From: Mytilisepta virgata
Lineage: Eukaryota; Mollusca; Bivalvia; Mytilida; Mytilidae
Assembly: GCA_028015205.1 (NCBI GenBank)
Contig: CM051514.1
Location: 44,842,150 to 44,906,149 of the forward strand
Length of the DNA stretch: 64,000 nt
Direction of reading: 5' to 3'
The translations under genes and the position numbers were made by a program. Positions 45,301 to 56,785 of this stretch are shown here, in pieces. A model generated the notes under the pieces. The model saw nothing but the letters and a program-made list of their open reading frames with translations. It had not been told where the DNA came from and searched no databases. Position 1 is the first letter of the stretch. The number at the start of each line of letters is the position of its first letter.

Positions 45301-46526
45301 AAATAATTTTCAATGATATCTGGAACAGCATATTCTTAAACAATGAAATAAGTGAAAACAACCGCTGAGGCAAACAAATGTGTAGTGTGATTTAAAAACT
45401 GCATGATACCAAGTGTGACACACAAAATTGTGCAATTCTATCACATTAAGCTAAACAGAAGTGCAAGTAAAAAGTTCGATTAAACTAAAATAAACAAATG
45501 TACATCACATTAAGCAGTATAATTCCTACATGATTTTTATATAGATTGGTTAGAAAACTATTAAAACGCAGATATTTTTTTAAATGCATGTACATGTATA
45601 AGGTAATCAGAGCTTGAAAATGAAAACTTGCAGACTATATCTTCGAAATCTTCTTGTCTGTATAAACAAAATAATATGCAATATTATAATAAGCACAAGA
45701 TTGCTACACGTAGCAATATACCCACTTACGCTGTATAATCAGTTTGTATACAAAGTCCCATAACTCCTACAAAATATGTTGAATTAAAATGGCGGTAAAG
45801 TATGAACATCTACACTTCATAACAATACATCGTACCAACTATGAAAGCAATCTGCCTAGCGGTTTTAGAGGAGAAGCTTCCACAAGGTGTTTCGGACGGA
45901 CAGATGGACGGACGGACAGATGGACGGGTGGACGGTACGACGGATGGTCGAACTGATACCATTACCATGTCCCTCTGTCGCGTCGCGTGATGGGGCAATA
46001 ACTGTCTCTTGGTCTTTCAGTGTAATGCAGTAATCACAAAACATTTTGAATTATTATCATTATTATATAATAGCGAGCCCAGCTAGCGCTAAAAGGATAA
46101 GCATTTTATACATATGTGTCATTTAGAAAAAATCTTTGTTAAACGGGGGCAGCCATATTGTGCTACATACTAAGGCTAGAAAAAGTTTCGTTCGCCGGAA
46201 ACGGAAGTAAGGCAAATAACTTGCTTCAAATTATAATTTGAGTGTCAAAATCGTGATACCGGAAACGAGTTTCTGGAAAGGGCTATTGCTGTGCTCGCAT
46301 CATTGGCCACGCCAACAGCATATTATTATAAACGTATTGACCTTTTCTCATTGTAGATACGTGTGCTGAAGGCGGATTACTGATTGATGTTGGCAAAGAT
46401 TTCAAATGCGTTGACAATGCTAACAATTGTCGATGTACGAAAACTGGAAAAATCATTGCTACTAGGAAAAATGCAAGTGTTAAAGAAATGTGCTTTGACG
46501 AATTACGAAAGGCAAAAAAACCATGA
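42314..46526 (+). CDS. Small secreted cysteine-rich protein, three exons (135 aa)
   Basis: Exons are 42314-42371, 42842-43021 and 46357-46526. Splice sites are GTGT|GTAAGT, AAACAG|AT, AAAG|GTAATC and TTGTAG|AT; both introns are phase 1 and the frame is open to TGA 46524. Exon 1 encodes a signal peptide (MNFYKTSGLLVVLSVSHYV). The mature part has about 13 Cys: exon 2 has CFEEAGRC, GGGRHCLEEGDFTFC, EWTCHPKCSNF and PGVCEAC; exon 3 has TCAEGGLLIDVGKDFKC, NNCRCTKTGKI and EMC, ending in a Lys-rich tail (ELRKAKKP). The exon 3 spacing (CxxGG...C...NCxCTxTG...C) resembles VWC or pacifastin-type modules, but I do not recognise the family. It is likely extracellular. Candidate roles (defence peptide, protease inhibitor, shell or byssus matrix) are speculative. 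An AATAAA lies 11 bases after the stop. Confidence 0.8.
44114..44363. mobile_element. hAT-like MITE (250 bp)
   Basis: Termini CAGAGGCGTAGCTAGA and (mirrored) CAGTGGCGTAGCGTAATC fit hAT ends. The flanking 8-mers GCAATAAA (44106-44113) and GCAACACA (44364-44371) match at 6 of 8, as expected for an aged 8 bp hAT target duplication. No ORF. Confidence 0.7.
44740..45000 (+). repeat. Probable dispersed-repeat remnant
   Basis: GGGTGCTCCGGACGCGTAAG and following text resemble, from memory, a GC-richer repeat frequent in mussel sequences. It falls within a 134 aa ORF (44496-44900) with no recognised domain. Confidence 0.35.
46060..46330 (+). repeat. Dispersed ~280 bp repeat, copy 2
   Basis: Matches 6185-6472. 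It ends about 26 bases before exon 3 of the cysteine-rich gene, so it directly abuts the splice acceptor region. Confidence 0.75.
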
Positions 46527-46536
46527 GTTTAGTAAT

Positions 46537-46550
46537 AATAAAACAATAAA
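46537..46550 (+). other. Polyadenylation signals of the cysteine-rich gene
   Basis: AATAAA at 46537-46542 and CAATAAA ending at 46550, just after the stop at 46526. Confidence 0.6.
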
Positions 46551-48645
46551 TGGTTTAATAATCGCTTATTATTTTTTATCTAAATTTATTAACTGCATGA
46601 ACCTGTTGTCTGATTTTATTTTGCGAAAACATATTTAACCATAGTTTCATTTGAAATTGTTGGAAAAATACTGTCCTTAGTTTTATTAATTATCTGTAAT
46701 TTTATCAATAGGTTTGAATTAAATATTCGAACTTGATTGAACATGGATAGGACTTCAGAGAAAAAAACTAGATAAAAAACTAAAATTAGAAGATTGACCA
46801 GAGATCTTTCTGTTTTTAACCGTTTAGTCTATTTGGTTGACAGAGAGCATCAATGGTTATTAATATGTGGCTTTTGATTGACAAATGAATCCAAGTTTTA
46901 CAGAATCTCTAGTCTGTAAATTCTTTGATTCCAATTTCGATACACAGTATATACACATTTCCTCGATTTACGACTCATCAGTGGTGAGCAAGGCCTAAAG
47001 TGTTGAAAAACCAAAACAATACTCTACTCTCTGAAGAGTAAATTCAAAAAAGGTAATAAAAACCAAAACGGTAAAGTCAAAACTATCAACGATAATAGAG
47101 TATACACTAGGGAGATAGTCTTGGATTTTCGCAAAATTTAACATTTATGTAACTCTAAATTGAAAGTATCAGTTTTGTTTTGGGCCATTATTAAAATACT
47201 ATAATCAGAGCTAGGGATATTTTCGTGAACTTGGAGTCCATCATCAGAGGTATCAATTCTTTGATACCAAAATAAGTAAGTCATATCGTTAGTTCGCTTG
47301 AAGAATAAATTGACGAAAGGTGCATTCGGTAAACTATTTTATTTTAATTGTTTTTCGTTATTTTTCTAATTTTTGGGGAGCTTGGAGGGCTTCGTTAACG
47401 TAATTGTGAGTGCCAAAACATGCATACACCTAGAAACCTCTTCTGTGCTCCAATGATTGGTACTGTGTGTTCGAACCCCTAATTGAGAAACCTAAGACGA
47501 TTAATTAAACTAGTGAATATGTTTACCGTAAGATGCTTTAAAATACATCATTTACATAAATGCATCGCCAGGAGACTTAAATGAGTGTACAATTAAACCA
47601 ATGACATATATTATTAAAAAAAACAATATTTTAACGTTGATATAATTTAACAAAGAAAACTAATTTTCAGGAAATGACACACATGAAATGTTAGATAATA
47701 TCACGTATCCGGAATGATTTTTTCGGTAGCAATTATACAAATATGAAATATAAATGATAAACTTTAAATTAAACAAAATAAGGACTATTAATTTGAATAA
47801 CCATTATAAAGATATTTTTTATGTTTACCGACTCGCCTACGTCCGTGTTAACAGCTGGTTAGTAACAGTAAACATTTAGATATTCTGATGCTCTCGTTTT
47901 AAAGAATCAAGATTGAGCTATAGAAATGAACATCACACAAGAAACCATTGTTAGCAATTACATGTATAAGGGCAACAGTACACATTTCTAAATATATTCG
48001 GAGACAGTTTTATAAAAGGACTTTAAAAAAGGTTCCTTGCTATTTTTTTTTTTTCTTTCGTTTCCAAACTTCGTTTTCAAAATTATTAATCCAGGGTTTA
48101 TGGCACTCGAACCGGTAAATTTAGTATCCTAGTACTGAGCGAAATGTGGAATGACAATCACTGAGGGGGGGATGTCTCAGTAATTTCGTTGTTTTATATC
48201 AATTAATGTGTTGAATGTTTCTATAGAGTAAGTTTGCATTACTTTAAAAGAATGGTTTCATACTCCTCTGGTAATGTTGATTACACTTGGATTCTACATG
48301 AACAGATAAAATTGTCAAACAACGAAGAGCAGGATATTTGTTACACCTGTATATGATGATAAATAATTGTTATATCTCGTGTCAAAACATTATTATGAAG
48401 AAATAATAGACGAACCAGCAATTTTCTTATAGACATATAAAGAGGGAATTATATGTATGTTTCAAACTTCTCGTATATAAAAAAAATATTGTAAATATAC
48501 AATGTAGTAATGTAGAAATATCACAAATGCAAAACAACATCATCACTTGATAAATTAGCAACAAAGTAATTATGGTATGTGTGGTGTGCCGTATTCGATT
48601 TTTGAAAAAGTTGGTAAAAATTCAGTAATTTTCAAACACATTTTA
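46551..48645. other. Intergenic AT-rich DNA
   Basis: No gene, exon or clear repeat structure recognised. Confidence 0.4.
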
Positions 48646-48654
48646 AAGAATGTT

Positions 48655-48845
48655 TGTTTAGTTGGAGTTTTACGCCGTTTTCAGCACATTTGGCCATTTC
48701 GCGGCGTCCAGTTTTTATTGACAATCATTGTCAATTGAGATCGGAGTCGAACACACCCCGCCACCGTCACAACCTCGGTTTTGACAGGCTAGTGATCATT
48801 AGTTGTCATGACGAACTACCTAGACCACTTGGCCACCGAGGCTTT
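48655..48845 (-). repeat. tRNA-derived SINE-like element
   Basis: On the minus strand it starts GCCTCGGTGGCCAAGTGGTC, with an A-box-like TGGCCAAGTGG as in a Leu/Ser-type tRNA head. A B-box-like GTTCGACTCC follows about 100 bases on, then a body with ACGCCGCGAAATGGCC and GGCGTAAAACTCCAAC. The spacing between boxes is too long for a normal tRNA. Confidence 0.6.
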
Positions 48846-49592
48846 TAAGGAATTAGTCTTAGTATTTAATCTGAAATAAATTAGTACAATTGGTGAACCA
48901 ATGTCTAACGATTAGCCTTGTAAACATTTACATTTTTTGAAGATATTTTTTTTCAATGTATTACCCTAGGGTGTAATTGTGCAAGTGAGATAAACATGAT
49001 AAATATGGTTTGTACTGTACTAAATTCGAATTTAGTTCCAAACTGAATTTGAAAGTGTTCATTTTTCGTTCCAAATCTATATGAGTTAATAACTAATTAA
49101 AGACAAAAGATCATGTATAAATGTATTCTGTTTTTGGTAACATTCTGACCTTGCTATCGAAATTATTTATCATTCAACTTTTTGCAGTTCTGGAAAGCGG
49201 TCACCTTGATGGTAATCATACTTTATTGGTTTTTTAGTATGTCATATACACAGGATTATCAGGATAAAAGGGACGTTTGGGTTGCCTTAAAACCGTTTTA
49301 ACCCCACCAATGTTCAACGTCTGTACCGAGTCAGACTCTCTATTGTGTTTATGTAAATGTTTTTTGTGCTCTTTCAAATTATGTTCGAACCGCACATCTG
49401 TCTATATAGTGGCAATAGTTGGTTTGTCATTGTTGACCCCAGTTGTTATCCGTGCTAGTAGTCAGAAAATATTTTTAATGTTGTATTTGTGTTTTTATCA
49501 CTTATGCTATAAAATTCATACTCGACACATATACTATATACATTTTGCTGTAAACTCCAATAATATAGTCCTGCAAACCATAGACGTTGATC

Positions 49593-52500
49593 TTAAGTTG
49601 GTGCCAAATTTATTTTAACTTTTCTTTGTTTCTTTAAGAACTGTAATAAACGGATAATGTCAAAAATAACTACTGTGATTACGGACAGACAAATCACAAA
49701 AATGCCTACACTTCCAATAGCAGCAGATGATTTTCTCCTATCGCGTATGGATTTCTTCCTCCTTAAATAAGAGGAGGTGGTGTTCTTTGGGACAGTAAGC
49801 CTCTCTTTTATTTCGTTTAGATCAATTTTCATAATCTCTCTTAGCTCTTCATAGGTAAGTTTCATTCCTTTGAGATGAACCCATTTGTTTTCCTGTGAAA
49901 CTTTAGAGCATGGACAGCTACACTTCAAGAGTTGTTCGCCATAAACCATCGAAGAGGAGACTTCTTGCACGTTTGTCGGAGTAACTGGGCCAACTGTAGC
50001 TGAAGGTGTGGCTGTTTGTGATGGCATAGTTATAGGTTCCTCCACAGGAAAGGTATCTGACATTTCTGAATTTGCTGATGTCACCAATGCTTTAGTCGAC
50101 TGTGTTGTTCCAGACAATAAATTAAAAGTATTTATCGGAACAGTGGACGGAAATAACGTTAATTCTGTCTTAAGGGCTTTATCAGAAACAATGTCTGATG
50201 TCGACAGTCGGGATGTCAATGTTGTAATCACATCTATCGGTAAAAGCTTTGTTGTTTTAATGCTCGGTGTTGAGGTCCAAATATTTTCTGTAAAAAAAAA
50301 AATTTCTTCAGACTTGCCGTAAGTATCTACTACTAGAGCAGTGAACAATTATTGCATGCATCGATTTTTGATTCTGAGCTGGGTAACAAACATGGTTAAG
50401 TTTATCCTTTTATCTTTTATATTTTAGTCATTTCCATAGATATTCACCTTGGTCCTATTCGACAGCTCACCTACCATTCGTCATTTGTTTATTTTCGATA
50501 GGATGCAAGCTATAACGGTAACAGTTTATAATTTTTATTATGAAAAGTGAGTATGAGATAATATTTTTAGCTGCTATTTGAGGTTTTAAAATTCAGTTTT
50601 TCATTGGGAAAATTGATGTCTCAATGCTTTTACTACCTAGCTCTGAGTGAACCACCAAATAAGTTGCTTAACTCTGTTGAATAATTATTTTTGAAACAAC
50701 TTATGGATTTCACTATCATTATATTCCTCTTTTAGTTGCATCTTGCTTTTTAATACTTCGACATTGAAGTTTAATTTACATATACTGTATGTTCTTAAAA
50801 ATGGATTAATTCATACCACATTACAGCATCTTAGCAGGTTCTAGAACAACATATGTAGCAATACATGATTTTTGCTCATTCTTATTTGGTGTCTACAGAG
50901 GACGCGTAAAAGTATCATGGGTGCTATCCTATCTGAGCATGGTACAGCAATTTTCTCCCCATTCGACGGAATAGCATCGTATCTCAAGACGAAAATAGTG
51001 CTGATGGGGCGTCACATGAGATTTTAATCTCTGACAAGAATCAATCCATGGACGCTAGGCTTTACAATTTCGATCAAATAACCACTAAACATACTTAAGA
51101 TGGATATAAATTTAGGAGGCTCTTTAATCTATGTTGAAAAGGATATTAAACTACATTGTACTCAATCTCAATTCTACTGTGTGTCTATTTTTCAACCTGC
51201 AAGTGGTCTTTCGGGAATATCTCAAAAAATTCTTGAAAATGAAACTAAAAGTTATTACACTACCTTTAGCTTCCAATAGTCGTAAAGAAATATTGCCTTG
51301 TCCACTGTTGAAATGTCCCAAATATTTAACGACAGCTGATTTTCCGATTTTCGTGTGCATTTTACTGATTTTTGCATCATATATGACATCACTAAGGTGA
51401 TGTTGTAGAATATGTGGAAGTTATATCTCCGAAAGTTAGATCCATGTTGATCCATTAAGACATACCGAATTGTTATTTTTAGAAGTACAGAGTAATAGTG
51501 AGATCCGGATTATTTCAGGTAGAATTCAGTTGTCGAAGTATGTGCAATAGTTTACTTTCCACATTACGACAATATACTAGTATTCATATTAGCAAATTGC
51601 AATCGTTATTAAGGATGCTCGCTGGTCATGTTTTGGTCTTTTTGTCAGATTTTCGAAATCCTGGGGTTTTATCCATTTCTTAAACATGAATTAGTTTTGC
51701 CCACGAACCCCTACTTTTTCTTTTATAATTCAATCATATATACCGTAAAATGGTATTTGACAAAATTTTATGAAACCTTTTTATTTTCTTATACATTTTG
51801 AGAGACTGAAGTTACCAATGCAAAGACAATGAAAAATTCAGAGAAAACCTATTTCCTGCAAATTTTCAAGGCTTTATAGCTCTAAAATGAGCACATGAAC
51901 CTGGGACTATTATACTAAGTTAGTATAATAGTCCCAGCATGAACCTATATTTTTTTGTTGCTTATTTGTTTACTATTCATATGTTCTCTCAAACTAAAAC
52001 ACCTATTTCAAATCCTATTTATTTCATATTAGATCAGCGATCATCCTTAAATATAAATGATATAAATCAAAATTATGTATAATTACATCAGATTGCCTTT
52101 TTCCTAAGGTGTAGTGATGTTCTTGTTCACCTCTGCTACTATAGATATGCATATGCGATAATACGCGAAAGGGAACAAAATAATTATACATGAAGAAAAA
52201 TCTGCTTAATTAACAACCATATGGCAACTACAAACAAGAAAGTGACTACAATTGAAATTATATGATAAAAAGATCAAATGGTTTATCAGCAATCGGCCAT
52301 ATATCATCCCTCGAGTCTGGTGGATCTAGGGCTGATAAAGTATCTGATATGAAAGAAATCATGTATATAATAATCTTAGTCTATTTTGTTTAGGTGTCCG
52401 TTTCAATTAGATCACAGGTTAACTGTATACTTGTCTCTCAAATCGTGATGCAGTTCATAATTTAAAACTTTCTGGAGCGAAGATGTTATCAAAGTCTGAA

Positions 52501-52894
52501 TATAGGCTATGTTAGAAGTTGATTTGGCAATAACTTTTTGTTTTTAAAAAAATGCAATTGGGGCAGTTGCAGGAAAAATATGGCATCAACATTAACACAA
52601 AACTCTCGACAATTTTTAGTCTTTTATGTGGATAGTTGACCAAAATACTTTTTTTTTACACTACATTTAAAAAAAAAATAATTGCGAAAAATACTGACCT
52701 GTTGATCTGGTGTTTGTGCATGATTCTGTTTCTGTTGATGTGCTTAGTACTATTTTGTTTCCACCACAATTATTGTACACTGTTTTTTGTCTTGTTGTGG
52801 TAGATTGGTTTGGATCACAACCTGACCAAGATGACCAAGACTCACATGACCTACATGTACCTGTAAAATTTGAAATACTCTTTGTCGATGAGCA
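49593..52894 (-). CDS. TSP1 / mucin-like / single-pass membrane protein, last two exons (5' incomplete)
   Basis: Exons are 52894-52699 and 50287-49593, joined in phase 1 (ACAG|GTCAGT to TTTTTTACAG|AA), giving 296 residues. The first exon reads CRSCESWSSWSGCDPNQSTT, then NNCGGNKI and TETESC: a thrombospondin type-1 repeat core (WSxWSxC...G...C). The second exon starts with a Ser/Thr/Pro-rich stretch of about 120 residues (likely O-glycosylated), then CSCPCSK, a charged juxtamembrane helix (TYEELREIMKIDLNEIKERL), a basic stop-like cluster RRKKSIRDRRK, a transmembrane segment IGSVGIFVICLSVITVVIF, and a short basic tail. It is probably an adhesion or recognition receptor at the cell surface. Topology is inferred, and the signal peptide and any further TSP1 exons were not found upstream. 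Confidence 0.7.
50288..52698. other. Intron of the TSP1 membrane-protein gene
   Basis: It holds the 35 bp palindromic insertion at 51903-51937 and a weak foldback at about 52280-52340 (TTTATCAGC...GCTGATAAA around ATCCCTCGAGTC). Nothing else recognised. Confidence 0.55.
51903..51937. mobile_element. 35 bp palindromic insertion with 9 bp target duplication
   Basis: GGGACTATTATACTAA-G-TTAGTATAATAGTCCC-AG is flanked on both sides by CATGAACCT (51894-51902 and 51938-51946). Arms are perfect. It is too short to encode anything. A 9 bp duplication is typical of Mutator-like elements. Confidence 0.6.
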
Positions 52895-55594
52895 CTGAAA
52901 TCAGAATACACGACAACAGAGATCAAAATCATAAAAAAGTTTACATGCAAGCACGGGTATCCGAAAAAAAGATGGAATAGCTTTTCTTATATCTCTTCAA
53001 CTGGAAATTTCATCTATCGATTTGAGAAAAAGTAAGATCGCTATCTTAATGGTTAAGAAGTCAGAAATTTTATATATCCTCTCTTTCAACCCCTTCTCTC
53101 CCTCTGTCCAGCCCTTGAATAAAACATGATTTATAGTATATTGTATAGGCACCTGAAGAATGGATTTAGTGTGTTGCAACCCCCTTTTTCTCTGTAGCAC
53201 CCCAAAGACTTTGTCCCTCATCATTTATAGCATAAATCAAATGTCCAAATTTCGTCGCAGTGACACAGTATGTGGAGAACGGATTTAGAGTGTTTCATCC
53301 CACCTTTTTCCTCTCCTCCCTTTTTTCTCTACAACACGTACCCCACAATTAACCTTCATTGTGAAATTTGTTTATTGTTTCAGTTATGCTATAATATTGT
53401 GATATTCCGTTTATTCCTTTCATAAAATAATGAAAAATAAGAAAAAAATTGACAATGAAGGTTGTAGGGTGTTGCAGAGAAAATGGGGATGGGCAGAGGA
53501 AAAAGATGCATCGATCACACATTCATGTGAATTGTGTCTATTGCAGTTGTTACGCGATGACGGTCCAAAGAAACAGAGCCCTAAATTTTAGTAGTATAGA
53601 TATATATCCTAAATGTACTTTATTGTTTTGATAATCAAGGTTGGCACTGAGTTCACATTTTTAACATCAAAGAATAAAAAAAATTATATATATAGGTATC
53701 CTCTTATATGTATTATTTTAAAAACAGAAAGTTATACGTTCATTTGTGTTTAGAAAAATTAGAAATATTTTCAGAATGACAATTAGTATATTACACATAT
53801 TGAATTTATAAAAATTAAAAAACAAATAATTTAAGGTATACAAATATTTTATTTTACAAACCTTGTTTCAGGCTAATATTCATCAGAAAATATAAAAACA
53901 TATTCTTATAAATCATGATAATATCCATGGTATGTATTATGGAGAATACAATCTTCAGTATATATCATTCGACTTTTCAGGAATACATGTACGACAATGA
54001 ATGCATAAACATGATAAATGCATAAAATTATATTGTGCCGTATCACTGAATTGTAACCTATAACGAAACGTCATTTATTATTAATAGAAATTTAATTAGT
54101 AGCTAAATTTTATATTTTCAATAATATGGTTTAATGTAGTCAAATTTTGCGTGGGTGTTTGGCTTGTGGCCATATATGGTATCGCCGATAGGTGGCACTC
54201 TCATGTGGTATTTGAAATTTGAATTCCTGAATCTGGCCCTCGTAAAGTTGCCAACAGCAAAGCAGGTGCTGCATGCAGTAAACATTATGGATAAACAAAA
54301 GGGAAGGAGAAAATGCCAAACAAAAGGAACATAAGGGGATCGCCTTCAAAAGCGCAAGGAAAGAAGAGGAAGACGTCGAGGGAAGGGGGACAGGGGCCAG
54401 GGGCCGTATTAATAAAACTACTTAAGTTAAGAATTTGCTTAGCATAATCTTAGTTTATTGAAATCCCGCTCACTTCACTTAAGTCGTGTGCATAAAACAG
54501 CTTAAGTTAAGAAAATACTTAAGATTTGACTTAAGTCTAACCTATGGTGGTGTCTTAAGTCGTTTCAAAACCGATTAAATCATTTATCTGTGCGACTTAA
54601 TGAATTGCAAAAACTTATTAAAAACAAATACTTACAATACAATTAAGTCATATGAACTTTTTAATATTTTGATAAAAGTATCCTTTTAACCCCTTTTTTC
54701 TCTTGGTATGGGCATATTTAAAAAAATAATATTTGGCTTACTCATATACTACATGTAAATAGATTTACATGCATTTAAATTTTGTTAAAATCTGCTCGCT
54801 TAATATTTTTTATATGTTTACACATGTGCTGTCTGATTAAACACTGCTTAGAATTATGACACGCACGAAATTAATGCGTTTAATGAATGATAATTGTTGC
54901 TCATCAGTAACTTCCTTTTAAAAATAAATAATTAACATCGCTCGATACCTGTATATGATAAAGAAAAAGGGAACGGATGTTTAGAGATTGCACAAATCCT
55001 ATAGATATCTATCACGATTCAGAGGTAAAGAGACTAACAAAAAGTTACACATAGAGTAAGGTGCCGTATTAAATCATGTCCACACAAAATTTAAATAATA
55101 ACTCAAAATGAAGATCGTCATATAATGTGAAACTTTGGAATATAAGAATGGAAACATTGTTACATTTGTGTAGAAACTATTAAAAAGTCCTTTTCCGATA
55201 CCCTTTAGGACTCAATTTTACGGTTTGTATTTGGATTAGAATTAAAATTTCACGATTTCTCAATGATAAAGGTAGATTTCTTCGAGAAACGTCTTGCACA
55301 TTTGCAGTATAATATGAACCTTTATACCGTATACTTTGACAATAAAGCGACACCTTTTTAAAGAATAAAAATAAATTATCAGAAAATTACTCCATCTCGG
55401 ATTCCCCGTTTGCCACTTAATTGGTTAAAACTATAAACACAATAAAAACATGGTTTAACATACATGTATGTCATCTTCAATGGTAATACTTTAACAATTA
55501 AAATTATCAATAAATAGGTAAGTAGGGATACGTGTAATCGATCCAAATAGATGCTTGACACAGAACTTTCAAAAATCCCTAGTGCTATTTATAG

Positions 55595-55730
55595 CTTAAT
55601 ACATGATCTTTTCATATTGCCCTTGTTATAAGACAGAAACCTTGATATCGGCACCGCGGGTTTTAGCCCGAGGGACGATATCAGTCGGGGCTGATAACAC
55701 GGGCAATATGAAAAAGATAATGTATTAATC
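55595..55730. repeat. Foldback hairpin with GCCCGAGGGAC tip
   Basis: TTAATACATGATCTTTTCAT mirrors ATGAAAAAGATAATGTATTA. The inner part carries GATATCGG...CGATATCAG around GCCCGAGGGAC. Confidence 0.75.
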
Positions 55731-56087
55731 TATTTATCACATATTTTGCAACTACCAAGAAATAATTTTACTGTTGAATTAGATTTTACAGTATTCAAGC
55801 ACGTTTTCAGGTTTATGACATCCCTGCATATAAGGTGCACAATCATTCAAAATGCTACAGCTATATTAAACAGTGTTATTTCTTTCACTTGGAGTATAGA
55901 GTCAAACAAATGAATGCAACATCAATTTCTATGCTTTTCCCCGAGATCTACAAATAGTTTATATAAGCCCCTATTTGAAACTGCTTAGAAATTTATGAAC
56001 GGTTAACTCATCATAAATAAGGATCAGACGATTATTTACAGCTAAGCAGAAGTGACGTCGGTGAGTCTCGTGAGAGGGCATCTGCCC

Positions 56088-56340
56088 TCGTATGATGTTA
56101 TTGCCCGGGGGCAAATAACATGCATCAAATTATGTTTTTATTACATATGCAAAATCAGCGTTATTTCAATAAAATATGTGATAATATACAATTATTAATT
56201 AACTACTGTGTTGTTTGCTTAAATAATAGTTAATCTGTCTATACAATACAGATAATCGAACAAGGCCAATACAGAAAAACTCGGCCAATACGAACTTCCA
56301 GTCTGTATTGGCCGAGTTTTCCCGTATTGGCCGACATCCG
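56088..56340. repeat. Two foldback hairpins
   Basis: A small one at 56092-56126 (GATGTTATTGCCC, GGGGGCAAATAACATGCATC) and a larger one at 56262-56334 (GGCCAATACAGAAAAACTCG mirrored by CGAGTTTTCCCGTATTGGCC). Confidence 0.7.
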
Positions 56341-56639
56341 GGGATTTTCACACATGCAAATCTATATGGATGTCGCACTGTTGGACGATTGTGCAAAAAG
56401 CTACTTAATTTTTTTTGACTATTCATTTTTACCCCACTTGTGACCGTTCATTTTACTTGTCTCAAAAGGTTTTACTAGAAAATAGATCATTGTTTTTCGT
56501 TCTTTACAAAAAGTATACTTTCGTAACTTCACGTTCGTGCATAAGATTCCCTTGAGTTCTTAGAGAATGTGGTTCAATTTCACAGACTATATTTAAAAGA
56601 TAATTCTATGTAATGTTTATGAGAAGTTAATTAATAAAG

Positions 56640-56785
56640 ATATTATTAATTGACAATTTGCGTATTGGCTGAGTTATTGGTCCTCGGCCTGCTGTATTGG
56701 CCTTCGGCTTCCCCTCAAGCCAATACAGCAAGCCTCCGACCAATAACTAAGCCAATACAGAAATTGTTAATTAATAATATCATAA
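56640..56785. repeat. Foldback hairpin with CCTCGGCC tip
   Basis: TATTATTAATTGACAATTTG with GTATTGGCTGAGTTATTGG mirrors CCAATAACTAAGCCAATAC with CAAATTGTTAATTAATAATA-like sequence. The tip holds CCTCGGCC and CCTTCGGCTTCCCC. Confidence 0.8.

Larger units (their letters stand above)
43022..46059. other. Second intron of the cysteine-rich gene
   Basis: A 3.3 kb intron overall. It holds the hAT-like MITE at 44114-44363, a repeat remnant near 44740-45000, an ACGG-rich repeat end at 45890-45945, and at its 3' end the dispersed repeat at 46060-46330. No other exon was recognised. Confidence 0.6.

Noticed and set aside
49277..49618. 113 aa plus-strand ORF
   Set aside because: No domain, partly overlaps the 3' end of the minus-strand membrane-protein gene, and contains no splice-supported structure.
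52710..52898. 62 aa plus-strand ORF and 66 aa minus-strand ORF starting MHVNFFMILISVVV
   Set aside because: The plus ORF is antisense to the TSP1 exon. The minus ORF looks like a signal peptide but is out of frame with the TSP1 reading and spans the splice acceptor.
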